Shown one piece after another: positions 35,549 to 44,766 of a stretch of 64,000 nt of DNA (its first letter is position 1; each line of letters opens with the position of its first letter). Origin of the DNA: JAAELZ01 sp965237485 (GTDB lineage Bacteria; Pseudomonadota; Gammaproteobacteria; Arenicellales; Poriferihabitantaceae); NCBI GenBank assembly GCA_965237485.1, contig CBDEFQ010000009.1, forward strand, positions 806,001-870,000. The letters run 5' to 3'. A program made the translations under genes and the position numbers. Under the pieces are notes generated by a model, which was not told the DNA's origin, did no database searches, and saw nothing but the letters and a program-made list of their open reading frames with translations.

Positions 35549-37071
35549 CCGCCTTCGATAAATGTATTGGCCCAGTCGCCAAACACATTTTTTTTAATTA
35601 ATAGTGCTATAGACTCTAGATCTGGTTGGAAGTACCGATCATGATCCCAATATGCAGCGACAGTTCGGACGGTATTCCAATAGCCTTCAAGAACGGTGCT
35701 TGATTTCAAAGGCCTACGCAATTCAAGCCCCTGACAGGCGGCTAACAGTTCTATCGCGACGATATATCGGGTATTTAAGTTCATATCCGTCAGTCTTCGC
35801 GCGGCAAATGTTGACATACTAACGTGATCTTCCTGATTTGCTGATGTCGGTAGACTATCCACGCTGGCTGGGTGCGCGTGGCTCTTATTTTCACTGGCTA
35901 GTGCTGCCGCAGTGACCTGTGCAATCATGAAACCGCTGTTTACTCCTGCATCTTTTACCAAGAACGCGGGTAGCTGGCTTAGATTCGTGTCCAATAAGAG
36001 AGCCATCCTGCGCTCAGACATCGCACCAATTTCGGAAATTGCGAGTGCTATATTGTCTGCCGCAAATGCTATTGGTTGGGCGTGAAAATTGCCTCCAGAT
36101 AAAATATCCCCCTCATCGACGAATATCAGAGGATTGTCGGAGACGGCATTTGCCTCAATCTCAATTATTTGAGCGGCATTTTTTAGCTGATCCAAACAAG
36201 CTCCCATTACTTGAGGCTGACATCGCAAGGAATAAGGATCCTGTACCTTGCCACAACCTTCGTGGGAATGCGCAATGTCGCTAGACTGCAGAAGTTGCCG
36301 ATAGATTTGAGCTGCTTCTATCTGACCCATTTGACCTCGAACGCTTTGAATGCGTGGATCAAAAGGTGTGCGGCTACCGAGGGCTGCCTCAACCGTTAAC
36401 GCACCTGCAACAAAGGCGGCATTGATGTTTTGCTCGGCTTCGAACAGCCCTTTTAATGCCAATGCGGTTGACACCTGCGTTCCGTTTAGTAAAGCTAGCC
36501 CTTCTTTCGCGGCTAAACTTAGTGGTTTTACGCCTGCCTTATCAAGAGCATCGCAACTTTCCATTATTTCTCCGTGGACAAATACTCGGCCCTTACCAAT
36601 GATGGGAAGACTCATGTGGGCTAACGGTGCTAGATCTCCAGATGCACCCACCGAACCCTTCTCGGGTATAGCAGGCAATATGTCGTTATTTAACATAGTT
36701 AGCAAGAATTCGATCACTTCACGTCGTATCCCAGAAATGCCTCTAGAAAGTGCGTTGATTTTCAGGATCAAGATTAAGCTGACAGTCGCATTATCAATGT
36801 ATTCCCCTACGCCGGTAGCATGGGACAAGATCAAATTGTGCTGCAATTCAGAAAGTAATTCTTTGTCGATGTGCTTTTGTGCCAATAAGCCAAAGCCGGT
36901 ATTAACCCCATAAACTATGTCTCCTCCTTCTACTTTTTTGCGTACTAAGTCTTGGGCACTATCAATGGCTTCCCAAGTGGTTTCTTCTATCTGTAAAGAG
37001 GCCCCATTGAAATAGGCATTGCGTAAGGTTTTAAGTGTTAAAGCACCGGGCTTAAGCGTGATGCTATTCAT
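35533..37071 (-). CDS. hutH: Histidine ammonia-lyase HutH
   Basis: 512 residues from the ATG at 37069-37071; the longer frame to 37212 overlaps hutF and is rejected. It converts histidine to urocanate and ammonia. The MIO cofactor triad Ala143-Ser144-Gly145 is in GSVGASGDLAPL. Other family blocks are YGVNTGFGLLA, NGTQVSTA, QDPYSLRCQPQVMGA and SGNFHAQP-like GGNFHAQPIAFAAD. The start overlaps the hutF stop (ATGA). The last residues (IEGGSTKS) are encoded by the tandem repeat, so the native C-terminus may have been altered. Confidence 0.96.
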   Translation of the reverse strand: MNSITLKPGALTLKTLRNAYFNGASLQIEETTWEAIDSAQDLVRKKVEGGDIVYGVNTGFGLLAQKHIDKELLSELQHNLILSHATGVGEYIDNATVSLILILKINALSRGISGIRREVIEFLLTMLNNDILPAIPEKGSVGASGDLAPLAHMSLPIIGKGRVFVHGEIMESCDALDKAGVKPLSLAAKEGLALLNGTQVSTALALKGLFEAEQNINAAFVAGALTVEAALGSRTPFDPRIQSVRGQMGQIEAAQIYRQLLQSSDIAHSHEGCGKVQDPYSLRCQPQVMGACLDQLKNAAQIIEIEANAVSDNPLIFVDEGDILSGGNFHAQPIAFAADNIALAISEIGAMSERRMALLLDTNLSQLPAFLVKDAGVNSGFMIAQVTAAALASENKSHAHPASVDSLPTSANQEDHVSMSTFAARRLTDMNLNTRYIVAIELLAACQGLELRRPLKSSTVLEGYWNTVRTVAAYWDHDRYFQPDLESIALLIKKNVFGDWANTFIEGGSTKS

Positions 37072-38441
37072 GATATTGCTCTCAATTCTTTCATGGTTGA
37101 TTTGAATTGTGCTGCAATGGCTTCCTCTTGAGGGTGTCGCCCATTTTCCACTACCTTTATTCCACCGACGTATACGTCTTGCACGGTATTCGTATTTCCT
37201 GAGAATACCCAACTATCAATTATTTCGTCGGCTGTTCTTTCGCATAACAATGGGTGCTCGGTATCGAGTATGAAAAAATCTGCCCGTTTTCCGATCTCTA
37301 AAGCACCACTGTTGTGCCCGCTTGCTTGTGCTCCCCCTGAAACCACTATATCGAATAGGTTGCGGCCAGTGCTTCTATTAAAACCTCCGGATAACTGATT
37401 GCGTGAACGATTAACCAGTCGTTGTCCATATTCGAACCAGCGAAGCTCTTCTGTTGGAGAAATTGAAATATGGCTGTCTGATCCAATCCCCAGCTTGCCA
37501 TGCTCGTTTAAAAACTGAGTCGCGTTAAAAAAGCCATCTCCTAGGTTGCCTTCTGTTGTTGGACATAGACCTGCAACCGCACCACTTTTTGCAAGCTGCG
37601 ATGTCTCATCTTCTGTCATGTGAGTAGCATGAATTAAGCACCAATTTTTGTTTACCTCAAAGTGATCGTAAAGATATTCAACGGGGCGGGCGCCACTCCA
37701 ACTTAAACAATCTTCTACCTCCTTTGACTGCTCAGCGATGTGTATATGCACTGGTACATTATGGTTTTCTTTTTCCGTTAGCACTTCGCCGAACGATTCC
37801 TTAGTTACCGCCCGCAAAGAGTGCGCGGTTAACCCAGTTACATTGTTGTGGTTTCCTGAACTTTCACGTTCTAGAATCTCTACAATTTTTAAATAGTGTT
37901 CTGGATCGTTGGCAAATCGCCTTTGTTGATCCGACGTAGCGAGACCACCAAACCCACCATGTTGATAGTGAACTGGCAAATTAGTTATACCTAGCCCCAC
38001 ATCTCGTGCTGCCGACATCGTTTGTAATGACATTTCGGCGATATTGTCATAGTGCGATCCATCGCTTTGGTGATGTAAATATTGAAACTCTGCTACACGT
38101 GTGTAACCCACTTTTAACATTTCAAGATACAGTTGTGATGCTATGGAATATAGGTGATGTGGCTTGATTGCATCAAGGAATTTATACATCGTAGTGCGCC
38201 AGGTCCAGAAACTATCGTTACTGCCTCCAGCACGCTCTGCAAGGCCAGCCATTGCACGTTGATGCGCATGCGAATGCAGATTTGCAATTCCAGGCAACGC
38301 GCAACCAGTCCCGTCCTTTGCTAGGCCTTCTCGAATGTTTTGAATATTGCCGTTATCATCAATTTCAATTAATACATTCTCAGCCCAGCCAGATGGGAGT
38401 AACGCATTTTTAACATGGGCGTTATTCAATGTAATCACCAA
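37068..38441 (-). CDS. hutF: Formimidoylglutamate deiminase HutF
   Basis: 457 residues, amidohydrolase superfamily. Metal ligands are visible in NLHSHAHQRAM, VHIHIAEQ, CLIHATHM and GIGSDSHISISP. It converts N-formimidoyl-glutamate to N-formyl-glutamate in the five-step histidine pathway; hutG, the next enzyme, is not in the window. It is first in the minus-strand hutF-hutH operon, divergent from hutI. Confidence 0.95.
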   Translation of the reverse strand: MVITLNNAHVKNALLPSGWAENVLIEIDDNGNIQNIREGLAKDGTGCALPGIANLHSHAHQRAMAGLAERAGGSNDSFWTWRTTMYKFLDAIKPHHLYSIASQLYLEMLKVGYTRVAEFQYLHHQSDGSHYDNIAEMSLQTMSAARDVGLGITNLPVHYQHGGFGGLATSDQQRRFANDPEHYLKIVEILERESSGNHNNVTGLTAHSLRAVTKESFGEVLTEKENHNVPVHIHIAEQSKEVEDCLSWSGARPVEYLYDHFEVNKNWCLIHATHMTEDETSQLAKSGAVAGLCPTTEGNLGDGFFNATQFLNEHGKLGIGSDSHISISPTEELRWFEYGQRLVNRSRNQLSGGFNRSTGRNLFDIVVSGGAQASGHNSGALEIGKRADFFILDTEHPLLCERTADEIIDSWVFSGNTNTVQDVYVGGIKVVENGRHPQEEAIAAQFKSTMKELRAIS

Positions 38442-38473
38442 GTAAATTTGTGCTCTTAAGTCTAATTCATATC

Positions 38474-38504
38474 ACTTGTCTATACAAGTATAGTCATATA
38501 TACT
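38474..38504 (+). promoter_or_regulatory. hutI promoter overlapped by a HutC-type operator
   Basis: A 16-bp perfect palindrome ACTTGTCTATACAAGT (38474-38489) contains GTCTATAC, matching the GTNTANAC consensus of HutC-subfamily GntR regulators. It overlaps a candidate -35 TTGTCT (38476-38481), which is 17 bp from a -10 TATACT (38499-38504). HutC bound here would block hutICU and, in the 76-bp divergent gap, probably hutFH as well. Confidence 0.75.
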
Positions 38505-38517
38505 TTAATCATAGATA

Positions 38518-39774
38518 TTGCTGATTATCAAAGTGGAACATTCAAAAGCCGACAACCGATGGGATGCTCTGTGGTTTAATGCCAGAATAGCGACTATGGT
38601 CCCTGGAGGTCAACCTTTTGGTCTTTTGGACAATGCGGCGGTAGGTGTTAGCGATGGAAGGATTGTATGGATTGGAAAATCTAGTGATATTCCTCTATCA
38701 GCTCACACCAATAGCGGTAATCAGTACGATTGCAAAGGCCAATTGGTTACACCAGGACTAATCGATTGCCACACTCATATGGTATATGGCGGGCACCGGG
38801 CGCAAGAGTTTGAGATGCGATTAAATGGGGCAAGTTATGAACAACTTGCTCGCTCAGGCGGCGGGATCGCATCCACGGTTTCAGCTACTCGTGCAGCAAC
38901 TATGGAGCAGTTACTCACTCAATCCATTCCTCGCTTGAAAGGGTTTTTGGCGGAAGGCGTTACCACGGTGGAAATCAAATCCGGATACGGATTGAATGTG
39001 CAAGACGAGCTCAAAATGCTACGGGTTGCTCGTAAACTCGGTGAAACACTTCCTGTCAGTGTCGTAACTACCTTTTTAGGTGCACATACCGTTCCATCTG
39101 AGTATATGGGCCGTAGTGATGAGTACATTGACATGGTGTGTAACGAAATATTGCCAGCGGTGTGTTCAGAAAACCTGGCCGATGCAGTAGATGCATTTTG
39201 CGAAGGCATTGCCTTTTCTCCAGAACAAGTGTCACGAGTATTTGATGTGGCACGAAAATTTAATTTACCAATTAAGCTTCACGCAGAGCAGCTTAGTGAC
39301 CTAAAAGGGGCTGTAATGGCCGCAGAAAGGGGAGCCATATCGGTTGATCATGTCGAATATTTATCACCAGAGGATGTGCCAGTGCTTTCTAGAAATAGAA
39401 CAGTGGCTGTTTTGCTTCCCGGTGCGTTTTATTGCCTTAAGGAAACCCAACTCCCACCAGTGGCAGCACTTAGAGAATATGGCGTTCCCATTGCAATCGC
39501 CAGCGATAGCAATCCAGGAAGTTCTCCTGTTAATTCATTATTACTTATGCTTAACATGGCTTGTACACTTTTTGGCCTAACGCCTGAGGAAGCGTTTGCC
39601 GGTGTTACTCGAAATGCGGCTAAGGCTTTAGGAATAGACAAACGAACCGGAACTTTGCAGATGGGAAAGCAAGCTGACATGGTTTTGTGGAATGTGACTG
39701 ACCCTGCCGAACTCAGTTATCGGATAGGAGGAAATCCCTGCAAAAATGTAATGCGCCGAGGGGTTATGAGATGA
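38518..39774 (+). CDS. hutI: Imidazolonepropionase HutI
   Basis: About 413-418 residues. It hydrolyses imidazolone-5-propionate to N-formimidoyl-glutamate. Amidohydrolase motifs are GLIDCHTHMVYGG, VEIKSGYG, LPIKLHAEQLSD, SVDHVEYLSPE and IASDSNPGSSP. No ATG start is available: TTG at 38518 or GTG at 38533 (MEHSKADNRWDAL) are possible, and the GTG fits the predicted promoter better. The stop overlaps the hutC start (ATGA at 39771). Confidence 0.95.
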   Translation: MLIIKVEHSKADNRWDALWFNARIATMVPGGQPFGLLDNAAVGVSDGRIVWIGKSSDIPLSAHTNSGNQYDCKGQLVTPGLIDCHTHMVYGGHRAQEFEMRLNGASYEQLARSGGGIASTVSATRAATMEQLLTQSIPRLKGFLAEGVTTVEIKSGYGLNVQDELKMLRVARKLGETLPVSVVTTFLGAHTVPSEYMGRSDEYIDMVCNEILPAVCSENLADAVDAFCEGIAFSPEQVSRVFDVARKFNLPIKLHAEQLSDLKGAVMAAERGAISVDHVEYLSPEDVPVLSRNRTVAVLLPGAFYCLKETQLPPVAALREYGVPIAIASDSNPGSSPVNSLLLMLNMACTLFGLTPEEAFAGVTRNAAKALGIDKRTGTLQMGKQADMVLWNVTDPAELSYRIGGNPCKNVMRRGVMR

Positions 39775-40511
39775 GCAAAGCCGTAATAAATTTAGAATTA
39801 TCGCGCAATGTTGGCATTCCGATGTATCAACAAATTAAGAACGCCATTATTGATAAAATAAAAACAAAAGAATGGCAACCGGGTCATATGATCCCATCAG
39901 AAAACCAGCTAGCCGTCGAATTCGATGTGAGCCGAATGACTATCACCCGGCCATTACGAGAACTCACAGCGGAAGGATTGCTAAAACGCGCGCATGGGGT
40001 AGGTACTTTTGTTGCAGAACCTCCAAGGCAAGCTAGCCTAATTGAATTGCGGTCCATTGCCGAAGAAATCAAACTGCAAGGCAAATCACATCGTGCAGAA
40101 GTATTATCTCAAGTTTCAATTTTAGCTAAGGGACAAGTGCTTGATAGAATGAACTTAGTTAAAGACTGTAATTTATTTCACGTTGTCTTGGTACATTATC
40201 AGGATGATATCCCGATTCAGCTGGAATCTAGGTATGTGAACCCGAGTATGGCCCCCGATTTCATCCATGCGGATTTCAACAAAATAACTCCCTCTGACTA
40301 TCTGATCAGTCAGATTCGTCCAGACAATATCGAACATGTGGTTCAAGCTATTATGCCCGATAGTTTTATGGCCGCGCACTTGGCTATAGCTTCTGATGAA
40401 CCCTGTTTGAAGCTGAAGCGACGCACCTGGGTGAATGATGTCATTGTGACTGCTGCAGATATGATTTATCCAAGTAGCCGCTATAACTTGGGGGCGCACT
40501 ACCTACCCTAA
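39771..40511 (+). CDS. hutC: Histidine utilisation repressor HutC (GntR family)
   Basis: 246 residues. An N-terminal winged helix (PMYQQIKNAIIDKIKTKEW, PSENQLAVEFDVSRMTITRPLRELTAEGLLKRAHGVGTFVA) precedes a UTRA effector domain that senses urocanate. It lies within the operon it is expected to control, and the palindrome at 38474 is a good candidate operator. Translationally coupled to hutI. Confidence 0.95.
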   Translation: MSKAVINLELSRNVGIPMYQQIKNAIIDKIKTKEWQPGHMIPSENQLAVEFDVSRMTITRPLRELTAEGLLKRAHGVGTFVAEPPRQASLIELRSIAEEIKLQGKSHRAEVLSQVSILAKGQVLDRMNLVKDCNLFHVVLVHYQDDIPIQLESRYVNPSMAPDFIHADFNKITPSDYLISQIRPDNIEHVVQAIMPDSFMAAHLAIASDEPCLKLKRRTWVNDVIVTAADMIYPSSRYNLGAHYLP

Positions 40512-40575
40512 TTAGGCTAAACAAATTTGACCCAAGCTTAATTTAACATTCTCAATTTTATTAGGAGAGAAACCA

Positions 40576-42264
40576 ATGCTAATGAAGAAGAACACAAGAC
40601 GTGATGTAAGCAGAAAAATCAGCTCCCCTCGCGGAGCCGAACTTTCCTGTAAAAGCTGGCTTACTGAAGCACCTTTTCGCATGATTCAAAATAATCTTGA
40701 CCCAGAAGTGGCAGAACGCCCTGAAGATTTGGTTGTGTACGGTGGTATTGGACGTGCTGCTCGTAACTGGGAGTGCTATGACAAAATTCTGGAAACCCTA
40801 AAAACACTTAACGATGATGAAAGTCTGTGTATCCAATCTGGAAAACCCGTAGGTGTATTTAAAACACACCCAGATGCTCCACGCGTATTGATCGCTAATT
40901 CCAACCTAGTTCCAGCTTGGTCTAATTGGGATCATTTTAACGAACTAGATCGCAAGGACATGATGATGTACGGTCAGATGACCGCAGGTAGTTGGATCTA
41001 TATTGGCTCTCAGGGTATTGTTCAGGGAACCTATGAAACATTTGTTGAAGCAGGCCGTCAACATTTTGATGGCAATCCCGCAGGAAAGTGGATTCTAACC
41101 GCAGGCTTAGGTGGAATGGGAGGTGCACAACCGCTGGCGGCAACCATGGCCGGATTCTCCATGCTGGTGATCGAATGCGATCAAACTCGAATCGAGTTTC
41201 GCTTAGGTAATCGTTATCTCGATGCTAGCGCACCATCGGTTGAAGCAGCATTAAAAATGATTGATGATGCGCATGGGCAGAGTAAAGCTATCTCTGTAGG
41301 TGTATTAGGTAATGCAGCAGAAATATTGCCTGAGATGGTAAAAAATGGCATCAAACCTGATCTGGTTACCGATCAAACATCCGCGCATGACCCGGTGAAC
41401 GGATATTTGCCAATTGGTTGGACAGTTGATCAGTGGAGAAGTGATTCAGAAGCTTACCCAGATAAAGTGGCGGAAGCGGCTCGTGATTCTATGGCGATAC
41501 ATGTTCAGGCCATGTTAGATTTTCATGCACAAGGCATTCCAACCATCGACTACGGAAATAATATTCGCCAGGAAGCAAAAGATCGAGGCATCACTAACGC
41601 GTTTGATTTCCCAGGATTTGTACCCGCCTTTATTCGGCCCCTGTTCTGCAAAGGTGTAGGCCCTTTTCGATGGGTGGCACTCTCCGGTGATCCGGAAGAT
41701 ATTTATAAAACGGATGCAAAAGTAAAAGAACTCATCCCTGACGACCCGCACTTGCACAATTGGCTAGATATGGCTCAGGATCGTATCGAATTCCAAGGCC
41801 TGCCAGCGCGTATATGTTGGGTAGGGCTCGGTGATAGGGATCGCCTTGGCCTAGCATTCAATGAAATGGTTAAAAATGGCGAACTAAAAGCGCCCGTAGT
41901 GATTGGCCGAGATCATCTTGATTCGGGTTCTGTTGCCAGCCCAAACCGCGAAACAGAAGCTATGTTGGATGGTTCTGATGCCGTTTCGGACTGGGCGCTA
42001 CTCAACCTATTGTTAAGTACGTCAGGTGGTGCAACTTGGGTGTCATTCCATCACGGTGGCGGTGTTGGGATGGGCTACTCTCAACATGCAGGGCTGGTGA
42101 TTTGCTGCGATGGTACTGATGCGGCGACAGAACGTATTAAACGCGTGTTATGGAATGACCCTGCAACTGGTGTAATGCGGCACGCCGATGCGGGGTACGA
42201 AATTGCGAAAGAATGTGCGCGCCATCACGAACTAAACTTACCAGCCATTGATCTCGAACCATAA
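40576..42264 (+). CDS. hutU: Urocanate hydratase HutU
   Basis: 562 residues. It converts urocanate to imidazolonepropionate with tightly bound NAD. The Rossmann-like block ILTAGLGGMGGAQPLAATMAG, TDQTSAHDP, the catalytic-cysteine region VICCDGTDAA and WVSFHHGGGVGMGYSQHAG are all present. A good ribosome binding site (TTAGGAGAG) precedes the ATG at 40576. It is the last intact gene of hutICU; a hutD stub follows 2 bp later. Confidence 0.97.
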   Translation: MLMKKNTRRDVSRKISSPRGAELSCKSWLTEAPFRMIQNNLDPEVAERPEDLVVYGGIGRAARNWECYDKILETLKTLNDDESLCIQSGKPVGVFKTHPDAPRVLIANSNLVPAWSNWDHFNELDRKDMMMYGQMTAGSWIYIGSQGIVQGTYETFVEAGRQHFDGNPAGKWILTAGLGGMGGAQPLAATMAGFSMLVIECDQTRIEFRLGNRYLDASAPSVEAALKMIDDAHGQSKAISVGVLGNAAEILPEMVKNGIKPDLVTDQTSAHDPVNGYLPIGWTVDQWRSDSEAYPDKVAEAARDSMAIHVQAMLDFHAQGIPTIDYGNNIRQEAKDRGITNAFDFPGFVPAFIRPLFCKGVGPFRWVALSGDPEDIYKTDAKVKELIPDDPHLHNWLDMAQDRIEFQGLPARICWVGLGDRDRLGLAFNEMVKNGELKAPVVIGRDHLDSGSVASPNRETEAMLDGSDAVSDWALLNLLLSTSGGATWVSFHHGGGVGMGYSQHAGLVICCDGTDAATERIKRVLWNDPATGVMRHADAGYEIAKECARHHELNLPAIDLEP

Positions 42265-42266
42265 AA

Positions 42267-42330
42267 GTGCAAAACGTAACCATCATATCACCAGATCGAT
42301 TCACTTCTATGCCGTGGAAAACCGGCCTCG
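42267..42330 (+). pseudogene. hutD: HutD N-terminal remnant
   Basis: From a GTG at 42267, about 20 residues (VQNVTIISPDRFTSMPWKTGLG) resemble the start of HutD, whose family begins with a similar MPWKNG motif. The resemblance ends near 42330; the frame runs on to 42449 without homology. hutD often follows hutU. The rest appears deleted, with a decayed transposase next to it. Short match, so moderate confidence. Confidence 0.5.
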
Positions 42331-42372
42331 GTCACTGCGCTCGTCCCATATGCGGTTTCAGGGAAACGATAC

Positions 42373-42552
42373 TTAATTATGTTCAATCTTCTTCGGCCCA
42401 GGCTTTTTCTTCTCCAAGTCTCTGCCAAGAAGCTTTCCCACTTTTGTAATGAACTCTGAACCACCTAACGGTCTACCCGTACGCGCATGCTACACTATCT
42501 GTAGAGTGTCTTGGCAAGCAGGTTCTTTTAAATAATCCTGAAAGAAGTCGCC
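42373..42552 (-). pseudogene. Remnant of a REP-associated tyrosine transposase (RAYT, IS200-like)
   Basis: Minus-strand translation gives HARTGRPLGGSEFITKVGKL followed by LGRDLEKKKPGPKK, the C-terminal signature of RAYT proteins (TGRPLG..FI..L, then a basic PGPKK tail). Upstream of an internal TAG (42490-42492) the frame still reads FFQDYLKEPACQDTLQIV, the preceding family segment. The catalytic HUH and Tyr parts are missing. Confidence 0.6.
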
Positions 42553-42715
42553 TCATATTCCAGAGAGAGGTGTACAGAAACAGTGCAGGTGCAAAGGAAA
42601 AGCTAAACTGGTAGCACATCTTTCGTCTATTATGCCAGCATTAAGCAAGAGATTGACGAGAACACCTCCTAATCCAGCCGCAGCCCTCTCCGTATGGTCT
42701 ACAAATTCCCAGAAG

Positions 42716-44209
42716 CTATTGGATTAGGTTCTCAATTCCCAGAGATTTTCGTAGAGCAGGTATATCTGGTTTAAACGGCTGTGAAGAATCTGCTCTTTGC
42801 TCAAAATCGAATAGCAACGCGTTCAGTCGTTCCCTACCCGTTTTCGATTTCGCAGCATCATGTGGAGTTTGATTTCTAAGTACTGGAATTGGTGTATCTA
42901 GCCACTCTACCCAGTGCTGCTTAGACATTTCCATGAGCTTTTCCTGTACTTCTGGCATCGCCATCAAATCTTCATTCTCTTGATTGTCAATATTTTCTCC
43001 ACTTCCCGCAGGTTTATTTGCCAGTTCCTCCATGATTTTCTCAACAGACTGTATGGACGCATTGCGAAATACCGCACGTTTTCCAAGTCTTCGCATCACA
43101 ATACGCTTTATTTCCTCTGACCGATCTGCCGAATTGATATCGACTGTCAATTTGTCTTTATCGATAACAATGTTTCCCATCACAGTGTTATTCCAATCCT
43201 TATGCTGCTTATTTCCTTTTTTTAGCCAAGGAAACTCAATAGATGTCAAATTTCCTTGACTATCAAAATCTCCAGTGGCTATCAATTCATTCGCGTTCTC
43301 TGCCAACGATAATGTTGCCAATGCATCTAACGCCTCAAGGGGAGTACATTCAAGCACATAATAGAGTTTGGTCAACCGCATGGGATCGCCATCCGTATTT
43401 TGCAGCTTAGGTAATACCGGATTATAGAGCACTTTGCGGATGTCATAGTAAATACCGCGTGCTTCGATATCATAGTCAAGTAACAATTGCTGATCGTAAT
43501 GGTGATATTTTTCTTTCATATCTTCTCGAAAATCAATAATCTCGTTGACGTAAGTTGGCGGAATCACTGTGGGCGCGCAACCAACCATTATAGAATTATC
43601 GTTCATCGTGAGAGTGCGAGCATAAAGCACCGATCCATTTTTTAAAGAAGACGAGCCTTGACGCTCATGGACAGTGATTTCTTGATCCAACATGATATCT
43701 CGAAGTGTCATTTTTTCACCCGGCTCAACACCTGTGACCATGAAAAAACTATACGGTCGCGAACATATTTCACTTATAAAATGCCGCTCAAACGAATCAA
43801 GCTGGCGACCTTTGTTCTCCAAATAATGCTTTGCGATCTGCATTTCAGGATAATACTCAGCCTTATCAACTTCACCATTATCAGGAATCCAGTTAAACAA
43901 AAACCAGGGGATAAATGCTGTATCAATTTCAGGCTGTAATTCTATGTCGAACGGCACTTCGTTCCACAGTGAAAACTCATCCCATGCTTCAAAAATAGCT
44001 TCTGGCCCGTAACACTTTTCTGCATATTTAAGCAATACAGGAACCAGCTTGCCCTCAGTGCGCCGCATCCTCTGCCAAACTAAACTGGAAATTGAGGTTA
44101 CCTTTTTAGACAGGCAGCACTTTTTATACTTTATCCCGCTTCCACAAGGACATGGACCGTTGCGACCAAGTTTTGTCATAGATTCAGTCTTACTTTGCGA
44201 AAAAGACAC
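42716..44209 (-). CDS. SEC-C zinc-motif protein, unknown function
   Basis: 497 residues. A SEC-C motif near the N-terminus (GRNGPCPCGSGIKYKKCC, about 15-32) would bind one zinc; in SecA this motif binds SecB and ribosomes. The long middle region matches nothing I recognise. The C-terminal WVEWLDTPIPVLRNQTPHDA and GRERLNALL resemble the toxin-binding tail of MbcA/ParS/Xre antitoxins, but no toxin gene is adjacent. It sits at the edge of the defence-gene region. Confidence 0.7.
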   Translation of the reverse strand: MSFSQSKTESMTKLGRNGPCPCGSGIKYKKCCLSKKVTSISSLVWQRMRRTEGKLVPVLLKYAEKCYGPEAIFEAWDEFSLWNEVPFDIELQPEIDTAFIPWFLFNWIPDNGEVDKAEYYPEMQIAKHYLENKGRQLDSFERHFISEICSRPYSFFMVTGVEPGEKMTLRDIMLDQEITVHERQGSSSLKNGSVLYARTLTMNDNSIMVGCAPTVIPPTYVNEIIDFREDMKEKYHHYDQQLLLDYDIEARGIYYDIRKVLYNPVLPKLQNTDGDPMRLTKLYYVLECTPLEALDALATLSLAENANELIATGDFDSQGNLTSIEFPWLKKGNKQHKDWNNTVMGNIVIDKDKLTVDINSADRSEEIKRIVMRRLGKRAVFRNASIQSVEKIMEELANKPAGSGENIDNQENEDLMAMPEVQEKLMEMSKQHWVEWLDTPIPVLRNQTPHDAAKSKTGRERLNALLFDFEQRADSSQPFKPDIPALRKSLGIENLIQ

Positions 44210-44292
44210 TATAGTTTAATTCATCTCAGCTAAAACCGATACTGTAACTTCAGGTATGGACTTTTATATTAGATAGAGCAGTATGGCCTTTT

Positions 44293-44306
44293 CCCCCCTA
44301 GGGGGG
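44293..44306. repeat. Perfect 14-bp G/C palindrome
   Basis: CCCCCCTAGGGGGG between the SEC-C gene and IS3 copy 2, flanked by TTTT on the left and ATTTTT on the right. It could form a short terminator-like stem in either direction. The 167-base gap (44210-44376) holds nothing else I can recognise. Confidence 0.5.
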
Positions 44307-44464
44307 ATTTTTCCGAATTTTTGATTTATTCAAATTTTCTATCTTGGTGTCTTGTAAGTTGAGCCATTTGTGCGTTTGAAGTGGACCCCATGATTAGGAC
44401 AGGTTGAAGGCCAAAATAAGGAGTTATTTTCTGTTTTATAATTGTTCAAAACGAGGAACAGAAA

Positions 44465-44746
44465 ATGAGTAAAAAGCGTAGAAACCATGCCCCACAATTC
44501 AAAGCCAAAGTTGCTCTTGCAGCAATCAAAGGTGATGAAACATTAAGCAATCTTGCTAGTCGTTATGACATCAATGCAAATCTTATCGTCAAGTGGAAGA
44601 AACAATTGCTCGATAGCTCAGCTGAAGTCTTTGCATCAGGCACAGGCTTATCTCCAAACCGAGAATCAGAGATTAAATCATTACAGGCAAAGATCGGTGA
44701 AATCACCATGGAAAACGATTTTTTATCAAAAGCGCTCGGTCGTTAA
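44465..44746 (+). CDS. IS3-family OrfA (copy 2)
   Basis: 93 residues, differing from copy 1 by a few substitutions (MSKKRRNHAPQ, YDINANLIVKW). The same in-frame T-TTT-TTA heptamer is present near 44719-44725. The DNA differs from copy 1 mostly at third positions near the 5' end. Confidence 0.92.
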   Translation: MSKKRRNHAPQFKAKVALAAIKGDETLSNLASRYDINANLIVKWKKQLLDSSAEVFASGTGLSPNRESEIKSLQAKIGEITMENDFLSKALGR

Positions 44747-44766
44747 ACAGACCTGAGCGCAAAACT

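Noticed and set aside
35167..35601. Open reading frame of 144 codons with a repeated LQPAKSFLRFCTSA peptide
   Set aside because: It is generated by the 78-bp repeat whose length is a multiple of three, starts inside the MITE and overlaps hutH antisense.
37072..37212. Longer N-terminus for HutH
   Set aside because: It overlaps hutF and has no family similarity; the ATG at 37071 overlaps the hutF stop as ATGA and fits the family start.
44293..44306. Palindrome as a restriction or recombination site with known function
   Set aside because: It is a perfect palindrome, but a single occurrence gives no support for a specific role beyond a possible terminator stem.
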